A DNA stretch of 64,000 bases from Pseudomonas benzenivorans (GTDB lineage Bacteria > Pseudomonadota > Gammaproteobacteria > Pseudomonadales > Pseudomonadaceae): positions 1,860,001 to 1,924,000 of the forward strand of contig NZ_CP137892.1 of assembly GCF_033547155.1 (NCBI RefSeq), written 5' to 3'. Below are positions 17,136-26,361 of the stretch, in pieces. Both the position numbers and the translations under genes were made by a program. The notes under the pieces are model-generated. The model was not told the origin of the DNA. It did no database searches and worked only from the letters and a program-made list of their open reading frames with translations. Each line of letters begins with the position of its first letter. Position 1 is the stretch's first letter.

Positions 17136-18239
17136 ATGACAGGGCGAGAAAGGATCGACTTTTCTGATGTTCTGCGGGGTGTTGCGCCATGGTTTGTGGT
17201 GGCATCTCACTGGATCGGTATTTTCTGGTGGGGGCCGGCTCTTGTTGCTCGTATTACCGCTTCGCCATTGCTAGATGAGCCTGCACCATGGATCGCAAGC
17301 TGGTTTTCTTTGAGGTACTTTAATTTTGGCGCATTTGGCGTGGGGTTATTTTTTCTGATTTCTGGTTTGGTGATACCGCTGTCTGTAACCGCGAATAATC
17401 CGGTTGCGTTTGTGCTCGCTCGGCTCTTGCGGATATTGCCAACTTATATTGTAGGGCTCTCGATTGGGGTGTTTGCTGTTTATTGCTCCTCAATGTATTG
17501 GGCACTGCCTTTTCCAGTTGAGTGGAAAAGCTTTATCGTCAATGCTCTGCTAGTGGCAAATTTTTTCGATATTCCAAGTCTTGACTATGTGAACTGGACT
17601 TTGGCTATAGAATTAAAGTTTTATTTGCTAGCACTGTTGTTGATCGGTACTTTTCGTTCCGGTAAGTTTTGGCCGATCTTGCTAGTTTGCATGGTTGGAT
17701 TGCTTTTTAATCTTTTAGCTAACCCGGCAGAGGGGGCGGGTCAGGTGCCTGTTTGGGTGAAGGCGCAGGCGAAAGATGTCATGTTCTTTCCCTTTATGTT
17801 TATTGGTAGTGTGTTCTACTTAATTCACTCGAGCAAGATGTCGTGGCGGTTAGGTGTCATCTATAGTGTGTTGCTGGTGTTGTTGTTTTGTTTGACTTGG
17901 CGGGCCTCAGCCTATGCGCCAAATTTTTATCATATAACTCTGAATTATTGTTATGCGCTTGTGGTGTTCGCAGTACTGTTTTGCTTTCGCAGTCATGTCC
18001 GTTGTAACTCTCTCTTTGGATTTTTGGCCCGTATCAGTTATCCTGTCTATGTGATTCATCCACTTTGCGGATATGTGTTCTTACGTCTGGCTTTGGCGCA
18101 AGGATGGAGCTATTACGCCGCCCTGCTGCTGGCCCTACCGATGACGTTGTTCGCCTCCTATGTTTTGCACCTGCTCGTCGAGCAACCATCAATTAGTCTT
18201 GGTCGGTTAATCGGAAGGCGCATGCGTAGGAAAGAGTGA
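17136..18239 (+). CDS. Acyltransferase-3 family membrane protein (O-acetyltransferase)
   Basis: 367 residues with about ten membrane helices. It has the family start RIDFSDVLRGVAPWFVVASHW, where the His is the catalytic candidate, and the later LFFLISGLVIPLSV and INWTLAIELKFYLLA-like segment (here VNWTLAIELKFY). OafA/WbpC-type proteins O-acetylate O-antigen sugars. ATG at 17136. The 239 bases after it (18240-18478) show no gene. Confidence 0.88.
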   Translation: MTGRERIDFSDVLRGVAPWFVVASHWIGIFWWGPALVARITASPLLDEPAPWIASWFSLRYFNFGAFGVGLFFLISGLVIPLSVTANNPVAFVLARLLRILPTYIVGLSIGVFAVYCSSMYWALPFPVEWKSFIVNALLVANFFDIPSLDYVNWTLAIELKFYLLALLLIGTFRSGKFWPILLVCMVGLLFNLLANPAEGAGQVPVWVKAQAKDVMFFPFMFIGSVFYLIHSSKMSWRLGVIYSVLLVLLFCLTWRASAYAPNFYHITLNYCYALVVFAVLFCFRSHVRCNSLFGFLARISYPVYVIHPLCGYVFLRLALAQGWSYYAALLLALPMTLFASYVLHLLVEQPSISLGRLIGRRMRRKE

Positions 18240-18478
18240 CATGATGATTTGGGTGTGGGGGCCTCTGAGCTTAAATAGTTCGCTGCTTTGGTGGTGGTTG
18301 AGATTTGCATTTTCTGACTAATGGCAATGGGCAGTAGGCCTGTCGTCAAAGTCATGGCGGTTAGGTGTGGGATGATATCAGCTGCTCATGTTGCCCGAGA
18401 GTTTCTGGGATTATACTGGGCGCGGGTCTGTTGCGTATATTGGCACTTGTTTCTAGTGTTCTGGCTTAAAGTCTTGAG

Positions 18479-19654
18479 GTGGTTTTCCAATTGAACGAAG
18501 AAAAATTTTTGCCATTTGCTTTGCCCGAGATTGGTGAAGAAGAAATCCAGGAGGTGGTAGCTTCGCTACGTTCCGGCTGGGTAACTACCGGGCCTAGGAC
18601 TCGGCAGTTTGAGCAGGACTTTGCAGCATTTCTCGGTGGTGGCGTTGAAAGCATCGCCGTCAACTCGGCAACGGCGGGCTTGCATCTGGCTCTTGAGGCC
18701 ATTGGTATTGGTCCCGGTGACGAGGTCATCCTGCCCAGCTATACCTTTACGGCCACGGCGGAAGTGGTGCGCTATCTCGGTGCCATCCCGGTGATGGTGG
18801 ATGTGCTGGATCACACTTTCAATATCGACCCGCTCGCGGTGGAGGCAGCAATAACGCCGCGTACCCGTGCCATCATGCCGGTGCATTTTGCTGGCTTGAG
18901 TTGTGACATGGACGCTCTGCTTGCAATTGCCCGACGCCATGGATTGAAGGTCGTAGAGGATGCCGCTCATGCACTTCCAACTACTTGGGCTGGGCGTAAA
19001 ATCGGCACGTTGGAAACTGATGTGACGGTGTTCAGCTTCTATGCCAACAAGACCATGACCACGGGCGAAGGTGGCATGGTCGTCACTCGCAACCCGGAAA
19101 TTGCAAAGCGTTGTCGAGTAATGCGACTGCATGGGATTAGCCGGGACGCGTTTGACCGTTATGTGTCCAAGTCCCCAGCATGGTTCTACGAGGTTATTGC
19201 CCCTGGCTACAAGTACAATATGACTGACATGGCGGCCGCGATGGGCATTCATCAATTGCGTCGATTGGACGGCTTTCAACTTAAGCGTGAGGCTATGGCG
19301 CGAGTGTACGATAAGGCGCTCTTGGATTTGCCTGTTATCCTACCGGCGGGAGCACCGACAGGAGATCTACACGCGCGTCACCTGTATCCTGTTCGTTTGT
19401 TGCCCGAGGCTGGGATCAGCAGGGACGAATTTATTGTGAAGATGTCTGAGCAGGGTATTGGATGTTCAGTGCATTTCATTCCATTACACCTGCACCCCTA
19501 TTGGCGGGATAGTTGTGATCTTGTGCCAGAGATGTTCCCGGTGGCGCAACGGCTATTCGAGCAGGAGGTCTCCATTCCTCTGTACACTCGGATGAGCGAT
19601 GCCGATCAGCATCGGGTTATTGTCGCTATCCGACAGGTGTTGGCTAATGTCTAA
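18479..19654 (+). CDS. DegT/DnrJ/EryC1-family sugar aminotransferase
   Basis: 391 residues from GTG 18479; TTG 18491 is an alternative because GAGG overlaps the GTG. PLP fold type [31 protein letters not shown] and the PLP-lysine segment [15 protein letters not shown]. It is close to PglE/ArnB-like enzymes that aminate UDP-4-keto-6-deoxy sugars. The 4-keto substrate would come from WbpM at the end of the locus. The product would be UDP-QuiNAc4N or UDP-FucNAc4N; the epimer cannot be decided. It overlaps the next gene by eight bases. Confidence 0.87.
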   Translation: MVFQLNEEKFLPFALPEIGEEEIQEVVASLRSGWVTTGPRTRQFEQDFAAFLGGGVESIAVNSATAGLHLALEAIGIGPGDEVILPSYTFTATAEVVRYLGAIPVMVDVLDHTFNIDPLAVEAAITPRTRAIMPVHFAGLSCDMDALLAIARRHGLKVVEDAAHALPTTWAGRKIGTLETDVTVFSFYANKTMTTGEGGMVVTRNPEIAKRCRVMRLHGISRDAFDRYVSKSPAWFYEVIAPGYKYNMTDMAAAMGIHQLRRLDGFQLKREAMARVYDKALLDLPVILPAGAPTGDLHARHLYPVRLLPEAGISRDEFIVKMSEQGIGCSVHFIPLHLHPYWRDSCDLVPEMFPVAQRLFEQEVSIPLYTRMSDADQHRVIVAIRQVLANV

Positions 19655-20240
19655 GCGAACATTCGATTTGCTTTGCTCTTGCGGTGGACTGCTTTTACTG
19701 TCACCTGTGTTCCTGGCGGTCATGATTTGGATAAAACTGGATTCGCCAGGGCCTGTTTTTTTTAGGCAGGTGCGGGTTGGTCGTCATGGGAAGCCATTTC
19801 GTATTCATAAATTCCGTACTATGCGGGTGGATGCCGAGAGATCGGGGCGCTTGACGGTTGGGGTAGATAAGCGGGTTACCCAGGCAGGTTTTTTTCTACG
19901 GAAGTACAAACTAGATGAATTGCCGCAGTTAATTGACGTGGTGCTTGGCGAGATGAGTCTTGTTGGGCCGCGTCCAGAGGTCCAAGAGTTCATTGATTGT
20001 TATCCTCCGGATGTGCGTGAGAAGGTTTTGTCCGTGCGGCCCGGTATCACTGATTGGGCATCTATTGAAATGGTTGACGAAAATCAATTACTGGCCGGTT
20101 ATGAGGACTCACGCCAAGCCTATATTGATGTTGTTCTTCCTATTAAGCAGCGCTTCTATCTCGAATATGTAGAGCGACAAAGTCTTGTTGCTGATGTTCG
20201 AATTATTTTTGCAACCATTTTAAAAGTTATATCCCGATAG
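19647..20240 (+). CDS. Initiating sugar-phosphate transferase, PglC/WcaJ-like monotopic type
   Basis: 197 residues from ATG 19647, inside the end of the aminotransferase gene (stop 19652-19654). A single N-terminal membrane hairpin ([20 protein letters not shown]) is followed by the bacterial sugar transferase domain: [57 protein letters not shown] and VRPGITDWA. At about 200 residues it is the small PglC form. It transfers sugar-1-phosphate to undecaprenyl phosphate and starts the O-unit. Paired with the upstream aminotransferase, a diamino-type sugar is expected. It replaces the usual WbpL of this locus. Confidence 0.88.
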   Translation: MSKRTFDLLCSCGGLLLLSPVFLAVMIWIKLDSPGPVFFRQVRVGRHGKPFRIHKFRTMRVDAERSGRLTVGVDKRVTQAGFFLRKYKLDELPQLIDVVLGEMSLVGPRPEVQEFIDCYPPDVREKVLSVRPGITDWASIEMVDENQLLAGYEDSRQAYIDVVLPIKQRFYLEYVERQSLVADVRIIFATILKVISR

Positions 20241-20329
20241 AGTTTTGTGATCTTGGACTGTTGGTGGCGAAGTATTCAGGTAGGTTGTAACTCTGGCTGG
20301 ATCTCATGAAGGCATGCCGGATGCACCTG

Positions 20330-20584
20330 CACTTTTGCAGTATCGCCTATCGCGTTGCGGCAAGTTTTTTGAGGAGGCCATCGTGTTCATGCCTGTCAGT
20401 ATGCGTCCAGATGTTTTGGGCGGTATCTGTGGGTTCCCCTTGTCGTGAGTGCAATCTTTTCTGGTTGCTGCCCATCGCGCTTTGGGTCGGAGTGGGCGGG
20501 CTGGATGGTTTGACGGGCGTGCTGATCGCCTATGCACCTCTGCCGTGGCTGGCCGTGAAGTTCAAGGCTGGGGCGCTGGAGTAA
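20330..20584 (+). pseudogene. wbpL: Relic of WbpL-type (MraY-like) initiating transferase, 3' end
   Basis: At the end of this stretch (about 20449-20584) one frame reads LFWLLPIALWVGVGG then LDGLTGVLIAYAPLPWLAVK and FKAGALE-stop, the membrane-helix C-terminus of WbpL/WecA-like transferases. Further upstream, in another frame, QYRLSRCGK matches the QYASRRFGK-like cytoplasmic segment just before that helix. At least one frameshift separates the pieces, and no N-terminal portion is present. Family assignment is from memory of WbpL proteins. The rest of the 521-base gap (20241-20761) shows no intact gene. Confidence 0.65.
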
Positions 20585-20761
20585 GGGTCTGGACAATGGA
20601 CTGGCTCGTTTGCGGTGAGCCCCGGAAGTACCTGGTTTTGCGCTTAGGGTAAGCTGCAAGCCCAGGTTGGACAGCGCCGCCGTGAATTGGCCTGCACCAA
20701 CAGTCGTTCTCTGCTATGCAGCGCCTGTGCAGAAATGGCGAAAGCCGTGTGAGGATTTTTT

Positions 20762-22771
20762 GTGTTAAGACTTGCCGAAACACTACGCAGCCGTCTGGTT
20801 TGCCTGCCACGGCGCTATAAGCGACTGATTCAGGTCACAGTGGATGTGACATTAGTGTGGGCCGCGCTTTGGCTTGCGTTCGTCGTGCGCTTGGGGGACT
20901 CGAAAAGTATCGAGCCTTTCGCCGGACATGCCTGGCTGTTTATCGCGGCACCGCTGATAGCCGTTCCGTTGTTCGTGCGCTTTGGCATGTATCGCGCGGT
21001 GATGCGTTATTTTGGTAACGATGCGCTGCTGGCCATCGCCAAGGCGGTCACGCTGTCGGCGCTGCTCCTGGCGCTGGCGGTGTACTGGCATCAGGAGGCA
21101 CCCAAGCTCATTCCGCGCTCCATGGTGTTCAATTACTGGTGGCTGAGCCTGGTGCTGATCGGTGGTTTGCGCCTGGTGATGCGCCAGTACTTCATGGGCG
21201 ACTGGTTTTCGCCGGAGCAACCCAGCAGGCTCAAGGGGCGCGATACTGGATTGCCGAAGGTCGCGGTATACGGCGCGGGGGCGGCCGGCAACCAGTTGGT
21301 GGCGGCTTTGCGTATGGGCCGGGCGATGCGTCCGGTAGCCTTTATCGATGACGACGCCAATATCGCCAACCGGGTGATCGCGGGTTTGCGCGTTTACACA
21401 GCTAAGCATATCCAGCAGATGATCGATGAGACCGGTGCGGACGAAATCCTCTTGGCGATTCCTTCTGCTTCCCGCGGTCGCCGCCGCGAAATTCTCGAAC
21501 TGCTCGAGGCTTTTCCCCTGCACGTGCGTAGCGTGCCCGGCTTCATGGATTTGGCCAGTGGTCGTGTCAAGGTCGAGGATATCCAAGAAGTGGACATTGC
21601 CGACCTGCTCGGCCGGGACGCCGTGCCGCCGCGCCAGGAGCTCTTCGAGCGCTGCATCCGTGGCCAGGTGGTGATGGTCTCCGGGGCGGGGGGCTCGATC
21701 GGCTCGGAACTGTGCCGGCAGATAGTAGCGAGCGCACCGACCACCCTGATTCTGTTCGAGCACAGCGAGTTTAATCTCTACTCCATCCATAGCGAGTTGG
21801 AGCAGCGGATTGCCCGCGAGTCGCTGCCGGTGCGTCTGGTGCCTATTCTCGGCTCCATCCGCAACCCGGTCAGACTGGTGGATGTCATGCGTACCTGGGC
21901 CGTTAATACCGTCTATCACGCGGCCGCCTACAAGCACGTACCGATGGTCGAGCACAATATCGCCGAGGGTGTGCTGAATAACGTGATGGGTTCGCTGCAT
22001 ACGGCGCAGGCGGCAGTCATGGCCGGGGTCGAGCATTTCGTGCTGATCTCCACGGACAAGGCGGTGCGCCCGACCAATGTCATGGGCAGCACCAAGCGCC
22101 TGGCCGAGATGGTGTTGCAGGCCCTGAGCGCCGAGTCGGCGCCGGTATTGGTCGGTGATGCCGAAGCGGTACACAGGGTCAACAAGACCCGATTCACCAT
22201 GGTGCGTTTCGGCAATGTATTGGGCTCCTCCGGCTCGGTGATTCCGCGTTTCCATGAGCAGATCAGGCAAGGGGGGCCGGTGACCGTGACCCATCCGAAT
22301 ATCACCCGTTACTTCATGACCATCCCCGAGGCCGCTCAGCTGGTCATCCAGGCCGGCGCCATGGGGCAGGGCGGTGATGTGTTCGTCCTGGACATGGGCC
22401 AGCCGGTGAAGATCGTCGAGCTGGCGGAGAAGATGATTCATCTCTGTGGCCTCAGTGTGCGCTCGGAGAAGAGTCCGCACGGCGATATTGCCATCGAGTT
22501 CACCGGGCTGCGTCCCGGCGAAAAGCTCTATGAGGAACTGCTGATAGGTGACAACGTCAGCCCGACCGATCACCCGATGATCATGCGCGCCAACGAAGAG
22601 CACCTGCCCTGGGAGTCGTTCAAGAAGGTCTTGGCGGATTTGCAGGGCGCGGTCGAGCGCGACGATTACGACCGGGTGCGCCAGGTGCTGCGTGAAACCG
22701 TGAGCGGCTATGCGCCAGAAGGCGAGATAGTCGACTGGATTCACCTGAAGCGCCGCAGTAAGCCCCGCTAG
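20762..22771 (+). CDS. wbpM: UDP-GlcNAc C4/C6 dehydratase, WbpM/FlaA1-type polytopic enzyme
   Basis: 669 residues from GTG 20762, with GAGGA at 20751-20755. Four N-terminal membrane helices (residues about 25-150), a first Rossmann region (VAVYGAGAAGNQLV near 175), then the catalytic SDR domain: VSGAGGSIGSELCRQI near 305, YHAAAYKHVPMVE and STDKAVRPTNVMGSTKRLAE near 430-447. It converts UDP-GlcNAc to UDP-4-keto-6-deoxy-GlcNAc at the inner membrane. WbpM conventionally closes Pseudomonas O-antigen loci, and here it should feed the DegT aminotransferase. Codon use returns to GC-rich host style. Confidence 0.95.
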   Translation: MLRLAETLRSRLVCLPRRYKRLIQVTVDVTLVWAALWLAFVVRLGDSKSIEPFAGHAWLFIAAPLIAVPLFVRFGMYRAVMRYFGNDALLAIAKAVTLSALLLALAVYWHQEAPKLIPRSMVFNYWWLSLVLIGGLRLVMRQYFMGDWFSPEQPSRLKGRDTGLPKVAVYGAGAAGNQLVAALRMGRAMRPVAFIDDDANIANRVIAGLRVYTAKHIQQMIDETGADEILLAIPSASRGRRREILELLEAFPLHVRSVPGFMDLASGRVKVEDIQEVDIADLLGRDAVPPRQELFERCIRGQVVMVSGAGGSIGSELCRQIVASAPTTLILFEHSEFNLYSIHSELEQRIARESLPVRLVPILGSIRNPVRLVDVMRTWAVNTVYHAAAYKHVPMVEHNIAEGVLNNVMGSLHTAQAAVMAGVEHFVLISTDKAVRPTNVMGSTKRLAEMVLQALSAESAPVLVGDAEAVHRVNKTRFTMVRFGNVLGSSGSVIPRFHEQIRQGGPVTVTHPNITRYFMTIPEAAQLVIQAGAMGQGGDVFVLDMGQPVKIVELAEKMIHLCGLSVRSEKSPHGDIAIEFTGLRPGEKLYEELLIGDNVSPTDHPMIMRANEEHLPWESFKKVLADLQGAVERDDYDRVRQVLRETVSGYAPEGEIVDWIHLKRRSKPR

Positions 22772-22865
22772 GTCGAGGCGCCAGTGCCATGGGCTTAGTG
22801 CCGGGAGTCGGCCAGTTAGGGAGCGTTGACGGAGGCCCCGAGAAGTCCATTCGGGCTCTGCCGGT

Positions 22866-23234
22866 ATGATCGCCCGCTTTGCCGCCGATGCGGTTCTCGT
22901 GGTGCACCTGCTGTTTATCCTGTTCGTGCTGCTCGGCGGCCTGCTGGTGCTGCGCTGGCGTGCTTTGGCCTGGCTGCACCTGCCGGCCGCGCTATGGGGG
23001 GCGGTGGTCGAGCTGTTCCGGCTGCAATGTCCACTGACCCCGCTGGAGAATGTCCTGCGCCGCGCCGCCGGCGAGCAGGGGTACAGCGGCAGCTTCGTCG
23101 AACAGTATCTGTTACCGCTCATCTACCCGGCTGGGCTCACGCCAGGCGTTCAGTTGCTGCTCGGTGTCCTGGTGCTGGCGGTCAACGGCGCGATCTATGG
23201 CTATCTGCTGTGGCGAGGCAAGGTCGAGCGCTAG
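22866..23234 (+). CDS. DUF2784 family membrane protein
   Basis: 122 residues, with helices at about 8-30, 36-52 and near the C-terminus. The segments VHLLFILFVLLGGLL and CPLTPLENVLRRAAGEQGY are typical of DUF2784. Function unknown; a small inner-membrane protein. It lies between wbpM and an SDR gene without an obvious shared operon signal. Confidence 0.85.
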   Translation: MIARFAADAVLVVHLLFILFVLLGGLLVLRWRALAWLHLPAALWGAVVELFRLQCPLTPLENVLRRAAGEQGYSGSFVEQYLLPLIYPAGLTPGVQLLLGVLVLAVNGAIYGYLLWRGKVER

Positions 23235-23382
23235 GTTGCGACATGTCCAGCCGCCCACCCGACCAGGATCTATCCGCTTTTGCTTTGCCTTGCGCATTCA
23301 GCAGCCTGATGGTGAGTGGGGCGGGGATTGTCCTTCGCTACACTGCGGACCATCTATCACGACAGCGTAAGGCGGCCTCTGT

Positions 23383-24201
23383 ATGCAAAAGCGCATGATG
23401 ATTACCGGTGCGGGCTCGGGTTTGGGGCGTGAGATCGCCCTGCGCTGGGCCCGCGAGGGCTGGCGGCTGGCCCTGGCCGACGTCAGGGAGGGCGGTCTGG
23501 CGGAAACCCTGCAACTGGTGCGGGACGCCGGGGGCGACGGTTTCACCCGACTGTGCGACGTGCGCGACTACAGCCAGCTGACCGCCTTGGCCCAGGCCTG
23601 CGAGGCGAAGTTCGGCGGCATCGATGTGCTCGTCAACAACGCCGGGGTGGCGTCCGGGGGCTTCTTCGGCGAGCTGTCGCTGGAGGACTGGGACTGGCAG
23701 ATCTCGATCAACTTGATGGGCGTGGTCAAGGGCTGCAAGGCCTTTCTGCCGCTGCTCGAGCGCAGCAAGGGCAAGATCGTCAACATCGCCTCGATGGCGG
23801 CCCTGATGCAGGGCCCGGCCATGAGCAACTACAACGTCGCCAAGGCCGGCGTGGTGGCGCTGTCGGAAAGCCTGCTGGTGGAACTACGGGCGCAGGAGAT
23901 CGGTGTGCATGTGGTCTGCCCGTCCTTCTTCCAGACCAATTTGCTGGACTCCTTCCGTGGTCCGACGCCGGCGATGAAGGCCCAGGTCGGCAAGCTGCTG
24001 GAGAGCTCGCCGATCAGCGCGGCGGAGATTGCCGACTACATCTACTGTCAGGTTGCCGAGGGCGAGTTCATGATCCTGCCCCACGAGCAGGGCCGCATGG
24101 CCTGGGCGCTGAAGCAGAAGAACCCGCAGCTGCTCTACGACGAGATGGCCGGCATGGCCGAGCGGATGCGTGCCAAGGTGGCTGATCGAACGGTCAGCTA
24201 A
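23383..24201 (+). CDS. Short-chain dehydrogenase/reductase
   Basis: 272 residues from ATG 23383 (ATG 23395 is possible). Classical SDR motifs: TGAGSGLGREIALRW near residue 7, NNAGVASGG, the catalytic Ser in IVNIASMAAL and YNVAKAGV (Tyr-x-x-x-Lys). It is an NAD(P)-dependent oxidoreductase. The substrate is unknown; the rather long C-terminal tail (residues about 200-272) resembles lipid- or ketone-reducing SDRs of Pseudomonas, but this is not decisive. Confidence 0.88.
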   Translation: MQKRMMITGAGSGLGREIALRWAREGWRLALADVREGGLAETLQLVRDAGGDGFTRLCDVRDYSQLTALAQACEAKFGGIDVLVNNAGVASGGFFGELSLEDWDWQISINLMGVVKGCKAFLPLLERSKGKIVNIASMAALMQGPAMSNYNVAKAGVVALSESLLVELRAQEIGVHVVCPSFFQTNLLDSFRGPTPAMKAQVGKLLESSPISAAEIADYIYCQVAEGEFMILPHEQGRMAWALKQKNPQLLYDEMAGMAERMRAKVADRTVS

Positions 24202-24286
24202 TGCCGCCCGCAGGCTTGCCTGGTGGCAGGTCCGCGGTTAGGGTGGCGGACCTCGTCTGTCGCTCGGCCCACGCCTTGGATGCTTC

Positions 24287-25465
24287 GTGAAACCCTTATC
24301 TGGAACCGCCCTGCTGTTGGCGCTGTTGTTGGCGGCGGTGAACCTGCGCCCCGGTATCACCTCCCTGGCCCCGCTGATCGAGCGGATCGCCGCAGACCTC
24401 GCCCTGAGCCGCGGCCTGATCAGCCTGAGCACGGCCTTGCCGGTGCTGTGCATGGGCCTGCTGGCGCCGCTGGCGCCGCGCCTGGCGCTGCGGTTGGGCC
24501 TGGAGCGCACCATCACCCTGTGCATGGCCACCATCGCCGGCGCCTTGCTGCTGCGGCTGCTCGGCGATGTCGGTGGGGTGCTGATCGCCAGTGCGGCGCT
24601 GCTCGGTAGTGGCATCGCCGTGGCCGGCCCGCTGCTCTCTGGCTTTATCAAGCGTTACTTCTTCGAGCATATGGGTCGGGTGGTGGCCTGGTACTCCCTG
24701 GGCATGGCGGTGGGCGGGGCGGCCGGCGCCGTGTTGACGGTGCCGGCCATGCACGGGCTCGGCGAGCGCTGGACCCAGGGGCTGGCGCTGTGGGCGCTGC
24801 CGGCGCTGCTGGCCATGGGCGTATGGCTGTGGGTGCCCAACCGCGCCGAGTCGGCCGGTCAGGGCGAGGCCCAGGCCGGCCTGCCCTGGGGCCAGCCGCG
24901 GGCCTGGTTGATCAGCGCATTCTTCGCGCTCCAGGCGGGGCTCTTCTATGCCCTGGCCACCTGGGTAGTGGCGCGCTATCACGAGGCCGGCCTGAGCCTG
25001 CTGCACAGTAATAGCCTGTTCAGCCTGTCGATGCTGACGGGCTTGCCCAGCTCCTTTCTGTTTCCCTGGCTGGCCCAGCGCTTCGGCAATCGTTATGGCC
25101 TGCTGCAGGCTTGCGCCCTGCTGGCCTGCGTCAGCCTGGCGATGATCAGCTTTGTGCCGACGCTACTGCCGGAGCTGTGGGCGGTGGTCATCGGCTTGGG
25201 CCTGGGCGGGGCCTTCGCCTTGTCCCTGGTCTTGCCGCTGTACGAGGCGAGCACGCCGTTGGCGGTCAGCCGCTGGACCTCGATGATGCTCTGCGCCGGT
25301 TACGGCATGGCCTCGCTGGCACCGGTCCTGACCGGTATGGCGCGCGATCTGGCCGGCGGTTACCAGCTGGCCTTCGCCGTGCTCACCGGTCTGGCGCTGT
25401 TGATGGTGCTGCTGGCCTGGTGGATGGCCAGGGGCGTAGCGCCGGCCGACACCGACGCCCCTTAA
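24287..25465 (+). CDS. MFS transporter, CynX/NimT-like
   Basis: 392 residues, twelve predicted helices. Its start (LLALLLAAVNLRPGITSLAP) is the hallmark of the CynX/NimT cyanate/nitroimidazole transporter branch of MFS. GTG 24287 start. The substrate is not deducible; no cyanase is nearby. The 71 bases before the next gene and the 85 before it hold nothing recognisable. Confidence 0.85.
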   Translation: MKPLSGTALLLALLLAAVNLRPGITSLAPLIERIAADLALSRGLISLSTALPVLCMGLLAPLAPRLALRLGLERTITLCMATIAGALLLRLLGDVGGVLIASAALLGSGIAVAGPLLSGFIKRYFFEHMGRVVAWYSLGMAVGGAAGAVLTVPAMHGLGERWTQGLALWALPALLAMGVWLWVPNRAESAGQGEAQAGLPWGQPRAWLISAFFALQAGLFYALATWVVARYHEAGLSLLHSNSLFSLSMLTGLPSSFLFPWLAQRFGNRYGLLQACALLACVSLAMISFVPTLLPELWAVVIGLGLGGAFALSLVLPLYEASTPLAVSRWTSMMLCAGYGMASLAPVLTGMARDLAGGYQLAFAVLTGLALLMVLLAWWMARGVAPADTDAP

Positions 25466-25546
25466 ATCGGCGGACTTCCGCCGCAGTTCCTTCCTTGAGC
25501 GCCGGTGCTGTGGTAGAAGGCAGCCTCGATTTCCTGGAGTACCGGT

Positions 25547-25975
25547 GTGGAGTCAGAATCCATCGTCTATGGCTGCATCCGCGACTGGCCGGCGGACAGC
25601 GCGGAGCAGAGCCGCCTGCGTCGTGAGCTCAATCGACAGGTGCTGCGCGAGCTGCCGGCCGGCGATGCCTGGTCGCTCCTCGGTCGCGAGATGTTCGCCT
25701 GCTGCGAGCAGCCGGGCGATGGTCTGTACCAGACCCAGGTGATCCATTTCGGTGCCAGCTACAGGGCCGTGGAGTACGAGTGGAGTCTCTGGGTGGAGCA
25801 GTTCGAGGCCCTGCTCAAGCGCCTGTATTGGGCCAGTGCGGTGGTGCATCTGGAGACCGAGCTCAACGGCACCCATACCTTTCGCTGGGACTCGGAGAGC
25901 GGCGGTCACAGTCCCCACGAGGGCGAGCTGCGGGTGCGCTGCGCCTGGGAGCGCGAGAGCGGCTTGCGCGGCTAG
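25547..25975 (+). CDS. Conserved hypothetical protein
   Basis: 142 residues from GTG 25547. Acidic and soluble, rich in Trp and Glu, with no signal peptide or membrane helix. I recognise no domain. Base composition and codon use match the host genes around it, and it converges on the yheU-type gene 25 bases downstream, supporting a real gene. Confidence 0.6.
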   Translation: MESESIVYGCIRDWPADSAEQSRLRRELNRQVLRELPAGDAWSLLGREMFACCEQPGDGLYQTQVIHFGASYRAVEYEWSLWVEQFEALLKRLYWASAVVHLETELNGTHTFRWDSESGGHSPHEGELRVRCAWERESGLRG

Positions 25976-26000
25976 GCGTTGCGCCCTGGCCTGGCGCGGC

Positions 26001-26240
26001 TCACTCGACCAGCGCCTGCAGCCACTCCTTGGGCACCTCGCGTTTCAACGCCAGTTGGCATTGCTGGCTTTCCGGGTCGAAGACGATCACCGCCTCGCCT
26101 TTGTCCAGGGCGCGGCGCACCCGCTGCACGCGGGTCTCCAAAGGGGTCTCGTCACCGTTGTCGGTGCCCTCGCGGGTGACGAAGTCCTCGATCAGGTGGG
26201 TCAGGGTGTCGGCTTGCAGCAGGTGAGGGGGGATCAACAC
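26001..26240 (-). CDS. YheU family protein (UPF0270)
   Basis: 79 residues from GTG 26240. LIEDFVTREGTDNGDETPLE is the family signature, followed by FDPESQQCQL. Function unknown; widespread in gammaproteobacteria. It has its own orientation between the hypothetical at 25547 and the NAGGN peptidase gene. Confidence 0.88.
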   Translation of the reverse strand: MLIPPHLLQADTLTHLIEDFVTREGTDNGDETPLETRVQRVRRALDKGEAVIVFDPESQQCQLALKREVPKEWLQALVE

Positions 26241-26361
26241 GGCTCGGTTCTCCAGAACGCTGCGGCGATGCTACCTGCTGGACCGGCAACTGGCCAATCC
26301 GGTGGTCAGTTGTCGGCCCGTGCAGCACTGCGCGTGAGGCCAGGGCGCCGGCAGTGCCGCC

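Noticed and set aside
18240..18478. A gene remnant between the acyltransferase and aminotransferase genes
   Set aside because: All frames are short and interrupted and I found no resemblance to a known family.
20852..23122. A 756-codon minus-strand frame opposite wbpM
   Set aside because: Antisense to an unmistakable WbpM; His/Gln/Arg-rich, no recognisable domain.
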